Origin: Austropuccinia psidii
Taxonomy: Eukaryota; Basidiomycota; Pucciniomycetes; Pucciniales; Sphaerophragmiaceae
Assembly: GCA_023105745.1 (NCBI GenBank)
Contig: JALGQZ010000004.1
Span: 12,550,451-12,614,450, forward strand
Direction: 5' to 3'
Length of the DNA stretch: 64,000 bases
The position numbers and the translations under genes were made by a program. The notes below the pieces were generated by a model that was not told the origin of the DNA, made no database searches, and saw only the letters and a program-made list of their open reading frames with translations. Position 1 is the first letter of the stretch. Every line of letters starts with the position of its first letter. Below, one piece after another: positions 23,044 to 35,533 of this stretch.

Positions 23044-26000
23044 AGGGCAGCCAACACCCACTACAACAAATCCAAATAATAGGTGGGTTTGCTGAAACCA
23101 GAATAAGTTTAATCCCTATAGCAAAACACAACAGAATATCAATACTACAGCTAAATTGTCATAACAGCAAAGACACAATGCTCAGCTTATTAAACACCAA
23201 ACAAGAAAATCTAGTGCTACTCATCCAAGAACAATGGGTCTACCACCTACCCACAATGCCTGGAGAAGAATAACCCCAGTTAGCTCACCACAAACACAAG
23301 ACAACAGAGCAAGAACATGTATCTATATAAGAAGCTTTATCCCATCAAAGAACATTAAAATCAAAGAAGACAACAACAAACTCCTGACCTCTGTATCAAT
23401 TGAGCTAGGAGAAGGGGGGAAACTCACATTAAGATCCCTATACAACCCACCCACAACATTTGAGGGAATTAACATCCTAAATAACACCCTGAATAATAAC
23501 AAACCCCAAAACAATCCAACCATCATTGCCCTGGACTGCAATCTTCACTCAAAGATTTGGAATCCCAGAGGCTACAACCATGTCCATCCCCAAGCAAAAC
23601 ACCTCATCAGAATATGAAGTTCAAAAGGCTTTAAGCTTTTCTCACCCAAGGGAACCCCAACTTTTACACAATCAACAAACATTGCAACAACACTTGATCT
23701 CCTTTGGGCCAGCTCAACAGCAGTGCAACTGATAGAAAAGAACAGCATTGAAACAGACAATCATTCTTATGACCACCAACCAATAAAGACAATACTGAAC
23801 CTGAAAGTGAAAACTCTTGAGGTCAAAGAACCCCATCAAGACATGAAAATCACAAACCTAGACAAAGACACTTGCATTCAAGACATACAACAAGGCTTAA
23901 CAGAAGACCTAGTAAGTAACACCCAAAAAACAAAATAGAAAGTCTGCAAATATTCAGAGTGGATAAGGAGTATATTGAAAGAGGCGTACTTTAAAAAAAG
24001 AAAGTGGGTGACAATAAACACCAACCAGACAAAGGCCTGGTGGGATATGAAGATACTGAGCCCTATTGTAAAGGAAAAAAATAGGGCAAGGAGATGGATG
24101 CTACTAACTAGATCAACGGAGGATAACAACTGTTACCAACAGTGGCGACAGGTATTCAAAACCAAAGTCAAGGAATTAAAAAGAAATCACTGGAAAACCT
24201 TCCTGGAAACAAACGGACCAAACCACACATTGGATGTGTTTAGATTCACAAAAACAATGGCATCTGGGGAAGTACAACCATTAAAGAACATGGAAGGTAA
24301 ACTAACCAATAAAAAACAAGAACAAACTGACCTGTTCTTCCACATGTTTGCTCAGGTAGGAACCACTATAGAGGATGTGTAAGAAACAGAAATAATAAAT
24401 AACCAAACCTGACCACTTCATTTTGAGAAAATAACAACTAACATTAAACAACTCCCCAACAAGAAAAGCCCAGGACCAGATGGAATACCAAATGAACTAA
24501 GAAAAAGAGCCTGAAAATTGATTATAAACAAGCTTGGTTACCTATTTAATAATTGCCTCACAATAGGACATTTCCCAGCATCCTGGAAAAGAGCGTTGAC
24601 AATCATCATCCAAAAGACAAATAAAAGTGACTACTCAGATCCATTGGCTTACAGACCAATCGCCCTATTGAATACATTAAGAAAAACTTTAGAAAGGATA
24701 TTAAACAATTGTATAATGTACTGGGCCCACAAAACAGGAGCCATCACAGAAGGCCACTTTGGAGGTAGAAGAAGCCATGATTCTGCTAGACTCCTGGATC
24801 AAGGAGAAATGGAGGAAGGATAAACTAGTGGCGGGCCTACTCCTAGACATAAAATAAGCCTATCCTGTGATTCACAGAGAGAAATGTTTACAAATAATAA
24901 CCCAAAAACAGGCTCCAGATTACATAATACCCATAATAAGCTCCTTCCTACAATCTAGAAATACAGATCTATAATTAGATGACTTCAAATCCCAAATGAA
25001 GTTACTGGAAAGGGGACTTACTCAAGGCTCCCCATTATAAGTGACACTATACTTAGTATACAACTCTGAATTAATAGATATGAACCTGGTCCCAGCCAAG
25101 CAAAATTGACTATCCATAGGATATATCAACGATATTACACACTTGATTGCAGCAGATACAACACTAGAGGAAAGGATAGGAATAGAAGACCTTGGCAGAA
25201 GAACTATTGAGTGGGGTAGGAAAATGGGTTCCGAATTCAACAAGAAAAAGACAAATTTCATGTTGTTCAACAGCCCTGAAGAAGAGCAAAGAAAAGTGAA
25301 ATTTGGAGAGGAACAACTGAGCCCCAGTAACAACACAAGGTGGCTGGGAATAAATTGAGATTCAAAACTAACATATGAAAAGCATATTGAAACAATTAAA
25401 TCAAGAGAAGACATGAAATTAGCACAAATCAACAGAATCAGCAGAAAATACTTTGGAATTGGCATGACAGACACACACACCCTGATTAACGCAGTCCTGT
25501 ATACCAGAATACTATTTGGAAGTGTTTTGTGGCTAACCACATTGACACAAAGAAAAATAAAACCTATATTGGAGAAAGCATACAATAAGGCAGAAAGAAT
25601 GGTTCTTGACTGCTTGAAATCAACACTAATAATATTCTTGAAGAGAGATAGAGAGCTAAAACCAATCTTAGCCACACAATATGGCACTTCAACTGGCAAC
25701 AAAGGAAGAAACACACCCAGTAAAGACAAGATTTCTGAGAGAACTACAAAAATAAGTGAGTTCATATCCATCCTCAATCCATAAAATAATGAGACAGGAG
25801 AAGATAGCAAAAAAAGTCAGCCCGGGACTGGAATCAATAAGCCCTTTCCCAAAAGACCATGGAGGAAAATCCTATCAATCAGGAAAATGGGAATAAAAAA
25901 GGAGGAAGCAAAAAAAAGAATTAAACAACTGGTAAGAAACAGGAAGCCACAAGAAACCCTGATATTCACAGATGGATAAGACATACCAGGAAAAGACAAA

Positions 26001-28760
26001 GGTCCTTCAGCGGTTGCAGTACCATAAGGATTGACTATCACAAGACACATCATGAACACTACCCCAGAAACCAACTTCAAAGCGGAACAAGTAGGGATCA
26101 AACTAGCCATAGAACTGATAAGGAGGGAGCTTTACGAGAGAAGAGATAAAGCAGAACAGATTGTTGAGGTACACATTTTGTGTTATAATTGAGTGACACT
26201 CAGGAAAGTGGCAGACCCAACAAAACCATCAACCAGACAACACCTGTATCTCCTAACAAGTAACAAGCTGATAGCACTATCTCAATTAACACCAATAAAC
26301 CTAACATGGTGACCTGGACATACAGGTATAGAAGCAAACGGAAAATACAAAAAAAGGCAAAGAGAGAAGCATCCAACCCATCAGCCCGATGGCAAACAAT
26401 ACCTCCCAGCAAGGCCAAAATTAAACACCAAATTTTGATTGCAAACAAACAACTACAGGTCAAAGCTTGTCCTTGGAAATTCAACAAAATACTAAATTCA
26501 CAAGAAAAGGCTGTCACCCCAACAATAACCCAACTTTGTAGTGAGCATGTGGTACTAAACACACATCTAAATAGAATTGGGGTAAGAGGAGACCCCCTAT
26601 GTGACAAATGCAACCAGATCATATCAGTAAGACAATTTTTGTCTCACTGCAAAAGATATAAAGTGTAAGGTGTGGATATGAGACTTTGATTAAAAATCAA
26701 GTACTTTTCCTGTCCTCACAATTTGTATAAGGTAAAAAATCAATTAAAAATAGTAAGAAATATTATTTTTAAGAGAAAACACGCCAATTTTATTGTTTAT
26801 AACTTTATTAGTATAAAGAAATAATACTATAAATATTTATTGTTTTACAAACAATAAAAATTTATCCAAAAATACTCTACAAGAGATATTTAAGGCTACA
26901 AAAGAAATTTCTTCAAGAGCAATTTCAATTGGAATTAATTGAGCAAAGAACTGCAAGCAATTAATTAAGAAACAAAGTCTTTAAAAATAATATTAAAGAG
27001 AAAACATGCCCAAAAGTGACGAGAGTGAATTTGGAAACAAAGTGACAAAGTTTACAGTGATAAAAGATGCTTTAATTCACTTTTGGGGTGGTTCAGGGGT
27101 AAAAATGATTATAAAAGTAACAAACAATGATTATAATTTTTTTTCACTTGATTAAAAGGATTAAAATGATTTAAAAATGGTGGTTGGAATCTGTTATTGA
27201 TTGGTTTAACAATGTTCAAACTAATTATAAAAGGAAAAGATTCTAACATGAAGAGAAAAGTGGGGCAAAGAAGACATTCTTTTATAGCCATCAATTTTCT
27301 TACTCCAAAAGTAAAATTTACTCTTGTCAGTCGTGAAAAACAGTCTGACAACAGAAAAGCCAATTATGGCATCATTGAACCCTGGTTTAGACCAAAAAAG
27401 GGCTGGTTTAAGCCATTTTTAGCAATTTTAGACCCTTAAATCAGCCATTACTATAGCAATACCTGGTCTAGAGCCTTAAAAACACGTAATACTGTGTGTA
27501 AGAGATGTAGAAACCAGTTAAGACTGTTTCTACTATGATTGTTTTATCTTAAGGGTAGTTTTACCCTCTTGGCAACAGCTAAAACTACCCCAGTTGGTAT
27601 CAAAACCTCGTCATCAATTGAGTCCACAGACCCTGTAACTCAATTCCAGGCCAAAAGTGATGAACTTTTGCGTGAATTTTGACACCACACGCCTGTCAGC
27701 AAGGATTTTGGGGGTCTAGCTCCCCCTTAGAGCCGGAGTTCTTTCCCCCCCCCAAATTTAATCTTTCCAATTTATTTTTCCTTTAATTCCTCATCATGTA
27801 TTATACTTATAATTTACATATGTAATTCAATTGAGTTTTACAGTTCAATACAGTAATAATTGATACCTCATATGTAAATCAAAGTTCACTTATGTAATAC
27901 ACACGCACATTTTGACATTTCAATTGAATACAATTGAAAATACTTCAACTCCTCATAACTTCTAAACTAAACACAACACCTCAATTTTAACACAAAATTT
28001 GATGGTTAACACCACATGTGGTGTGAATTAAATTAAAGTTTTGAGGATTTTCAACTTTTGTATTGAAAATACTAAAAACTTAATTTAAGCTTATTTAGAG
28101 TTGAGTTACAAAAATTTCACTCAGAGGTGACCCCACCTGACTTTTTATGAGGAATCCAATGGTGAAATAATTTTTATATGTTTATTTATTGGATAAAAAG
28201 CTATAATAATTTTTATTTAAATTTTTTCCAAATTTATTTTATTTTTTATAATTTTGTTAAAAATTCATTTTTACTTAATTATTTCAAGTATAAATGTAAT
28301 TTTATCATTTCGAAATTGAATGTAATTTTATTTTTAAATGGTAATTAAATTTTTAATTTTGAATATAATTTTATATTTATATTTTGATTTTTATTATAAT
28401 AATATAAGTAAATTTATTTTATTTATATTTATATGTTAATTCTGTATTTGTGGTCTTTTGGGTATATGAAATTACCTCTAAGGCTCACATAAAGAACAGA
28501 GGAAGAAAATGAAAATAAACTTATGACATAACAAGATAAGATTAAAATCCAACAACATGAAAGTAATATTAAATAACCCAAGAGCAATAACACATATAGC
28601 CAGGTTTATATTAGATTTGAGTAGATTTGAACACCTTGAATTGTACAGAAAACAGGAACCATGATATGATGTACCTTAAGGAGGAAATCAATAACATACT
28701 GCACCTGTGGCAGAGATCAATAAAGTAATAAGGTTAAAGCTGAGTAGGAATGCACAACCT
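23040..28760 (+). pseudogene. LINE ORF2: endonuclease, reverse transcriptase, C-terminal Cys/His motif, broken
   Basis: From ATG 23040 the AP endonuclease begins (ISILQLNCHNSK). Its later motifs are scattered in other frames (ALDCNLHSKIWNP near 23530, DHQPIKT near 23775). RT motifs include KKSPGPDGIPNEL near 24470, TNKSDYSDPLAYRPIALLNT near 24640 and YIND at 25122-25133, where Asn (AAC, 25128-25130) replaces a catalytic Asp. The C-terminal CDKCNQIISVRQFLSHC motif ends at 26650. The last part (LNNPRAITHIARFILDLSRF) lies after the inserted LTR, near 28570-28630. There are many stops and frameshifts. Confidence 0.75.
26664..28489 (-). repeat. Solo LTR of family B, reversed, inside the LINE (1826 bp)
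   Basis: It reads TGTAAGGTGTGG to AGGCTCACA on the plus strand, the reverse complement of the family B LTR. It is flanked by perfect TAAAG duplications at 26659-26663 and 28490-28494. The LINE reading continues across it from SHCKRYK. Confidence 0.92.
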
Positions 28761-28884
28761 CACACAACATCAAACAGAAATAGGTTCCGCACATCATCAG
28801 TAACCCTAAACTCAATACTCAATATAGACATAGTACAAAATTTAAAATACATAACACTTTAAAAAAAATCCTGTTTCAATTCAG

Positions 28885-31800
28885 TCATCTTGTATTGATT
28901 TCCTTCTCTTTCTTATCTTGATATTCCCTGAAGGAATTGAAACGTTTTGTTTTACCAATGAATGCAATTAGATCTGGGATTGCCAATGAATATTCAAGTA
29001 ATCATAATATATTGTAGTAATTGTATGTGATTTTCTTCCTTCTGACACTATCTTTTGTCTTCATTGAAATTTATATCTTTTGCAATGAGTGAGAAAGTGT
29101 TTTACTGTTTCTGTCTTTTGGCAGACTTTGCATAGTGGGTCACTTTGTATTCCAATTTGAAATAAGTGATCATTCAAGGTTGAGTTATTGAAACATAGGT
29201 GGTGGATTATAAAGGTATGGGCTCTTTCCCATTTATCCAAATCTGTTAAAAGTGCTTTAGCATTTCCCTAGAATTTCATTTTTTTCTGTTCCTCTTCTGG
29301 TAGTTTTGTTGTTTTGTTTCCAGAAGCAATTACCTGGGTCAGTTTTGCAATTGTGGGTTGCACTGGGTAATGTTGAATTAGAAAGTTTTCAGCTGCATGC
29401 TTGGCTGCCTTGTCTTCCAATTCATCTCCTTCTATATCACTGTGACCAGGGAGCCACCATAGGTTCACTGACATTACTTTCTGAACTGATTTAAGCATTT
29501 TGTGCACTTTCAGGTATAGATACTGTCCTGGGGATGGTTTGTCTGGATTGGAAACCTTTCTCAATGCTCCTTGGTTATTGCTAAGGATGTAGATTTTCCC
29601 TTTGTTGTTGTGTAGGTCAATCGTTTCATTTCTGATTTCTTTTTGAATCTCCTGTCTTACTATTTCTATTGCTAAATTCAGTCCTATCAGTTTGGTTTCA
29701 AAGTTTGTTATGAGTTTTTTTTGGGTATATGTCTCTTTATTACTGTGTATTCAGGGAATGTTATTGCTGATGTCCCTTTCCCTTTCCCATCTATATCTGA
29801 GCCATCAGTGAATATCACCAGGTCAGTGTCCAAGTCAATCCTTGTTAGTAGTTGTAATACTTCCTCTTTTGCTTCATCTTTTGTTTTTCCTATGTTACTG
29901 ATATTTAGTGGTTTGTTCCAGGGAGGTGTAGGATATATTTTGATTCTTTTGGGGTTGATGAGCAGCTTTCGCGCAGGTCTTCTCTATTCATGAGCAAGTG
30001 TACTGCTATTTTAAAAAGTTGTTGCACCTCTTTGATTTCCTTGGTCACTATTCTTCTCGTGGGGTGATTTTCTTCTTTTTCTATGAGCCTAATAATTAGC
30101 TTATGCGTTTGTATTGTATGCTTCTTTGTGAGAGGAATGCAAGTGAGGTACGTTTTGGACCCCCATTACCAGTCGGGCTGCTTTGTTGTCAATTAAGGTG
30201 AGAGTTTTGCTTACTTTTTCCTTTGTTTTTTCATTTAGCCATAAGATACCTCAATACAATAATCTAGGGTAGAGCACTATCTTGATTAGCAGTCTTGTGT
30301 CTGCAGTGTTTAATCCGAAGTACCTATTGGAGATTTGGTTTATCTGGGCTAATGTTGTGCTGGACTTGTTGTTAAGGTTGTTGGAATGTTGTTTGTAAAA
30401 TAGTTGAGAATCCAGGTGAATACCCAGCCACTTTGTTTCTGTTGTTGATACTAGTTTCTCTCCTCCGAATTCGATTGAATGAGGATTAATATCCTCTTAA
30501 GAAAATAGGATGAGTTTTTTTCTTCTTGTTGAATTCTGACCCCACTTTTTTTCCCCAATCCAATGTTTGTCTGCAGATTTCTTTCAATTTGTCCATTGCC
30601 TTCACAGGGGAGGTCGCTGAAATTAAGTGAGTGACATCGTCAATATAACCAATTGATATTCTTTCTGAGTCAAAACTTATTTGATTTTGTATCAGTAAGG
30701 TGGAGTTGTAAATAAGATATAATGTCACTGATAAGGGTGATCCTTGTGGGATACCTCTGACCAATGGGATCACAGGTGAAGTATAACCATCTAACTTCAA
30801 GCTGGTCTCTGTATCTTAAGAATGAGTCAAAAATAGAGGTTAGATATGTTGGTGCATTTTTTTCTCTTAATATATGTACTAGTCTCTCTCTGTGAATTGC
30901 GGGATAGGCTGATTTAACATCCAAAAATAATCTGGCCACTATTTCCTTTTTTCTCTATTTATCTTTGATCCATGAGTCCAGCACCAAAATTGCATCTTCA
31001 ATGTACCTACCTGGTCTGCCTCCAAAATTTCCATGTGCTATCCAATTTTGTTTTGAGGCCCAGTGAGTGAGTCTGTTCTTTAGTATTCTTTCAAATAACT
31101 TACCTACTTTACTTAGTAGTGCTATTGGGTGGTATGCTGATTGGTCGGAGTAGTCTTTTTTGTTTTCTTTTTGAATTATTATGTTTGTAGCTCTCTTCCA
31201 TTGTTTTGGGAAGTAGCCTATTTTTAAGCAGGAATTGAACAGCTTTTGGAGATTGCTAAGGATTACTTTACCTGTGATTTTAAGCAATTCATTGGGTATC
31301 AGGTCAGGTCCAGGTGCCTTCTTATTTTGGAGTGATCTAATGTTGGTCTGTATCTCATTGTGGGTTATTTCTTCAAAGTTTTTTTAGAGTTCCAGTGGTG
31401 ATATTGGGATATTGGATAAATACACCTGTTCTCCTGCCTGGGAAACCATTTGGGATAGGATTTTGGCTTGTTCTTTTTTGTTATTTTTAAGTTCTCCTAC
31501 CTGTGTTCTTAAAGGCTTGATTTCATTTGAGGACTTGACTTTTGTGAATTTGAGTGCATAAAATGAACTATTAGGGCCTCTGGTTGCTAAGAACTTTCTC
31601 TAATGAGTACATTTCATCTCATCAACTTTCAATCGGAATATTTCTTACCATTGCTGGTAGCTTCTTTTTGCTTCTGGTGCTCGGGTGAGCTTTCTTTCTT
31701 TTTATTATTGGCTCCAGTCTTTTTTTGTTCCACCATGGTTTTTATTTTTTTTGTCTGGTACTTATCTCTTTGCCTTGTTTAATAAAATTACCATAGATTG

Positions 31801-32740
31801 TTTCACAGAGGTCTCTTTTTTTTCATCTATATTCTCGGGTGACCAATCCTGTGTTACTTTGTTGTCCATTGAATTTTGATCCAACATCTGCAACAAATAT
31901 TTCCTTGTCAAGTTTATCTAAACACATATTAATGTGAGTTGCTTTTATTTGGATTTATGAGTCGTCTAAATTCAAATGTAGTGTAATTGGTTGGTGATCA
32001 GAGGAATGGTTTTCAAACTGGACTTCACGTTTCGATATTAATTTCAAGGCTGGGGTGTTGGCCCAGATTAAGTCAATTGTAGTGGCTCTTCTTGTTGGTC
32101 CTAGGTAGGTTGGGGTATGCTTTGGGGAGGCTAACTTGAATCCCCTTCTTCCACATATTTGAAGTAACTTTCTTGCCTGTGGATGCTCATGGTTATATCC
32201 TATTGGGTTCCATAATTTATGATGAAGGTTTGAATCCATCCCTAGGAACATTGGTTTGGTTCTAGTGTCTATGGTATCAAGGTCATGTTGAAGAGTTTCT
32301 ATGCCTTCAAAGGTGAGGGGGGGGGGGTTGTATAGTGATTTTAAGGTGAGTTTCTTGCATTGATATTTGATTTTCCAGTTTATTGCGATTGAGATGAGAG
32401 TTTGTGAATTGTTGTTGCTAATTGATATATCTTTTGAAGGGACAAAACTTCTGATTGATATGCAGGCTCTTGGTTGTTCCGATCTATCTTTTGGCTGCTC
32501 TACTGGTGATATTCTTCTCCAGGCTTGGTGAGGGGGTGTCTGAAAGTTGTGAAGATAAGTCCAGGGTTCCTGAATTAATAATTCTAGGTGATGTTGCTCT
32601 TAATTAAGTATACTCATTAATTTGTCTTTGAAATTATGGCAGTTAATTGATAAAAAAGATATTTTTCTTTGTAGAGAGGAGGGGGTTAGTCTTATCCTGG
32701 TTTCAGAGAACCTACCTGTAATACGTACTCTTTGGTGTGT
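28885..32740 (-). pseudogene. Minus-strand LINE ORF2: endonuclease, RT, RNase H, broken
   Basis: The endonuclease motifs are MDSNLHHKLWNP, TTIDLIW and SSDHQPI (32251-31955). RT runs through DYSDQSAYHPIALLS, GNFGGRPGR, LFLDVKSAYPAIHRE, RGIPQGSPLS and YIDD (plus-strand positions 30637-30648, intact). RNase H is visible in WWLPGHSDIEGDELEDKAA near 29400-29470. A Cys/His motif (CKVCQKTETVKHFLTHC) lies near 29080-29140, and the product ends in FREYQDKKEKEINTR with the stop at 28885-28887. Several frameshifts and stops separate these blocks. Confidence 0.78.
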
Positions 32741-32756
32741 TTGGCGTTCTTTGACC

Positions 32757-34033
32757 TTATAAGAAACAGGCTGAGTTGGCTTCTGCCAGCTCAGCCTGCT
32801 TAATTGGGCAATGTGCGCTCATAAAGCTATGGTGGTATTTTGCATCCATCCTGTCTATCGGTGTGTATTTTTCAGAATCTGCATTTATGCAATGGACACA
32901 AAGGAAAGCTGATTTCTCTATCTTAAATTCTCTAGTGTTATGTTTTTTACCACAGTTTGCGCATAAAGCCTCATTCTCACAGCTATGAGCAATGTTCCCA
33001 ATCTTTAGGCAATTGAAACATTGCAGGGTGCCTGGGGTGAATGCTATTGGTCTCAAGTGAGTCATTATATATGCTAAGTCGCCTTTGGAAATCCTTTCTG
33101 CTAGGCTTCTATCTCCAAGGAACATCAAAATTGACCAATGTGCTTTCTTTTGTTCTGTTGGATTTCCTATCCACTTGATCTTTTTGAGGTGCTCTCTTGG
33201 AATTTCGTTTTCTTCACAGAATCTTACTATTTCTGTTTCAATATTTACATCAAATTGAGTGGAGACCGAGTGGACTAAAATTGGGTAGAGAGCTTGAGTG
33301 GTGACAAATAGGGGGACACCTAGGTGTGTCCAGAGATTTCTACTTTCTAGTAGCCATCTTGATTGCATTCTATTTTTGGTATTGAGTCTAATGTTGCCTG
33401 AGGGGTATTTGATGAGTGAAACTTTTTTTGATTTCTTCTCCATTTATTCTCACATAAATTGTTTTCAATGCTTCCATAAATCGTTTTTCTTTTTTTTCTT
33501 TGATGAGTCCTTGAAAAGGATTTTCTGCTCCATTCTTTGTTTGGATTAGTACATGACCTCTTTTGAATTGGTTAATTACATTATTTGGGGGGGGGGCTGG
33601 TAAGGGGTGTTGTATTCTTAAGTTTGAAGTCGGGGTGATTTGGTTTTTACAAATAACCTCTGCAAACGTTTTTGACTTTTATTGAGTTTTGTTAATAGTT
33701 TCTGGTGTATTGGCTGTGTTGTTGTTCTTTTTTTGGGTCTTCAAGTTGTTCTAGTCGTTCTCGTAGTTCTTCTGTTGCTTCCATTAGTGCGTTTATTGCA
33801 TTTCTTTGACTTTGAATGATTAGACTGTCTTGTTTTTGTCTTTCTTTGTATCTATAAAATCTGTGTAATAGAAAATTGATTGCATTAGTTAGTTGTTTCA
33901 AGTATTCATCTGAATTGTTATCTTGTTTGGTGAGCATTATCTCATCAGTTATTTGACATGACCGCCGTGTGTTTTCCTGACTTTGGGGCAGTGAGGGTGG
34001 TCTGTTACTCCCGTGAGCTGGGCTAGGGCTCAT
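32757..34033 (-). pseudogene. Minus-strand LINE ORF1, frameshifted
   Basis: The N-terminal part (34033-33692) is a 113-residue Ser/Pro then strongly coiled-coil segment (ALMEATEELRERLEQL). The second part (33443-32757) is in another frame. It carries the ORF1 core (GNIRLNTKNRMQSRWLLESR) and knuckles (CFNCLKIGNIAHSC, CANCGKKHNTREF). Homopolymer G runs around 33590 are a likely place for one of the indels. The frame ends TTATAA where the plus-strand LINE has the ATGA overlap, so the ORF2 ATG is lost here. Confidence 0.75.
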
Positions 34034-34090
34034 GGTTAGCTTCCTATTACTAGGTGGAGCTCTCAGTAATGGTTCAAAGGGGTAGTTTTT

Positions 34091-35533
34091 GCGTATTGTG
34101 GTGATTTATATTTCAGTTTTTTTTAGAATTTTATTATTGATTTTGGGTTTAGAGAAAGTTTAGAGAAAGGTGCGTATGTGATGGCAGAAGTTGAAAAGCC
34201 CTTGCACAGCATCTTGTGGAAAGAAGTCTCCTTATAGAGAGTGAAATACGCTGCAATCGCCTAATTGCATGTTATACGCTTGCTTGTCTTTTTTTAGTCT
34301 ACCCTTTCCCATCCCTGATCTTTAGAAGTGACGGCATTGGACTTAGACTGACAAGTGAGCTTCTGCCACTTCGTGAGCAATTTTTATCTGGTTAACAGCC
34401 TAGACTCTATCAAACTGTTCTAAGAAATCTGAAGCTAACAAAAAGGTGGATTCCTAATATTGCTTTCAATAGCGTAAACCAAAAATTTCAATCTCAAAGC
34501 CGCTTGTATGAAAATGCAATTAATTTGTGCAGTGATCTCTTCCCATCTCTTCAGCTTCTCTGTTTTTCCAACTAATTCAAAATACATACCATACAAACAT
34601 TTCATGCAGAAACCCCATAGGTCTGCCAAGAAGTTCAACCCATTCAATTCAACCTGGAAATGGCTGTCTAGCCTCAATGGTGTATCTTGTTATACTGTAG
34701 TTTCAGCCCCAAATTCAACTTTGGGGACATGGTGTTTCACCTATAAACTTAAAACTGTGATGAAAACCAGGAAAGCTTTTAATCCATTAATGCAGTTTTA
34801 CTTCATGATTTTGCCTTATTAAGCAAAGTTGAAGCCTTTACTACCAATTCTTCATCTATTTTGAGAGGTATTAAAGAACTCTTCCTGCCTGGAAACAGTT
34901 TTAAAACCCTCAATGTCGCTTTAGAAGTGATCAATATTCCTTTTTCAAATGAAAATGAGTCACTGGTGGCAGGTGCTAAGACTTTTGCTATGCAAGACTT
35001 TTACCCCCTGTAAGGAGATCAAGATAAAGAATAAGGAGTTTATGCAGTCTTCCATACTCCAAAAGCCTTGGATCAAGTTGCTTTTAATTAGCTCTTTGGT
35101 GTGACTTTACTTTCTAAAGTAAAAAAGAAACACTCATAAGCCTCTTTCAGTGGATTACTTCTCAATTCATTGGTGAAACAAAAGGGATTTTTACACAAGG
35201 CTACTTCATGTGTCTAATATATTTTCCATTGAACTCAAAAAGTATCCCTTTAAAATCCAATAATCTAAGCCTTTTCTACTCTGAACAATCATATGCAAGC
35301 CACCATATACCCTGCTGTAAGATTTGGTTCTTATTTGAACTGAAGTCAAATTTCTCCATGGAAATATAACTTTCCTTGATGAAAATGTTTTTCAATAGCA
35401 AAACTTGCCAAATATTTCTATCAATATTTTCCAAAGAGGAACTGGGGAAATAAAACTCTTATCCCACCTTAGCATCTGCTTTACAGTTCCAAATTCCAAG
35501 TGAACTATTTTTCCAAGGGGCAAAATAGCAAAT
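34091..35533. other. Unassigned 1.4 kb between the LINE and copy C
   Basis: The part nearest the LINE may be its 5' UTR. The rest holds short frames on both strands (for example 34508-34822 plus and 34677-34435 minus) that overlap each other and show no motif I recognise. It does not contain the missing family B LTR segment. Confidence 0.5.

Larger units (their letters stand above)
22140..28869 (+). mobile_element. Tad1-like LINE (LINE-1 copy), 5' truncated, split by a solo LTR
   Basis: This non-LTR retrotransposon has ORF1 with zinc knuckles, then ORF2 with AP-type endonuclease, RT and a C-terminal Cys/His motif. It starts abruptly inside ORF1, as expected for incomplete target-primed reverse transcription. 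A family B solo LTR (26664-28489, TSD TAAAG) splits its C-terminal region, which resumes at 28495. The 3' end near 28869 has a short A-run and meets the 3' end of a second LINE in opposite orientation; the exact junction is uncertain by about 15 bases. Confidence 0.8.
28870..34090 (-). mobile_element. Second Tad1-like LINE, minus strand, degenerate
   Basis: On the minus strand the order is ORF1 (coiled coil plus zinc knuckles), AP endonuclease, RT with YIDD, RNase H and a C-terminal Cys/His motif. The RNase H domain after RT is characteristic of the fungal Tad1 clade. It is homologous to the plus-strand LINE but clearly diverged. It is longer at the 5' side, reaching an ORF1 ATG at 34033. The outer ends are uncertain: I saw no clear poly-A tail, and the 5' boundary lies between about 34040 and 34270. 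Confidence 0.78.

Noticed and set aside
22140..34090. A continuation of the truncated family B 3' LTR beyond the LINEs
   Set aside because: I looked for the expected next bases (CCAGACCCCCAAAATCC) after the LINEs on both strands and did not find them outside the separate solo LTRs.
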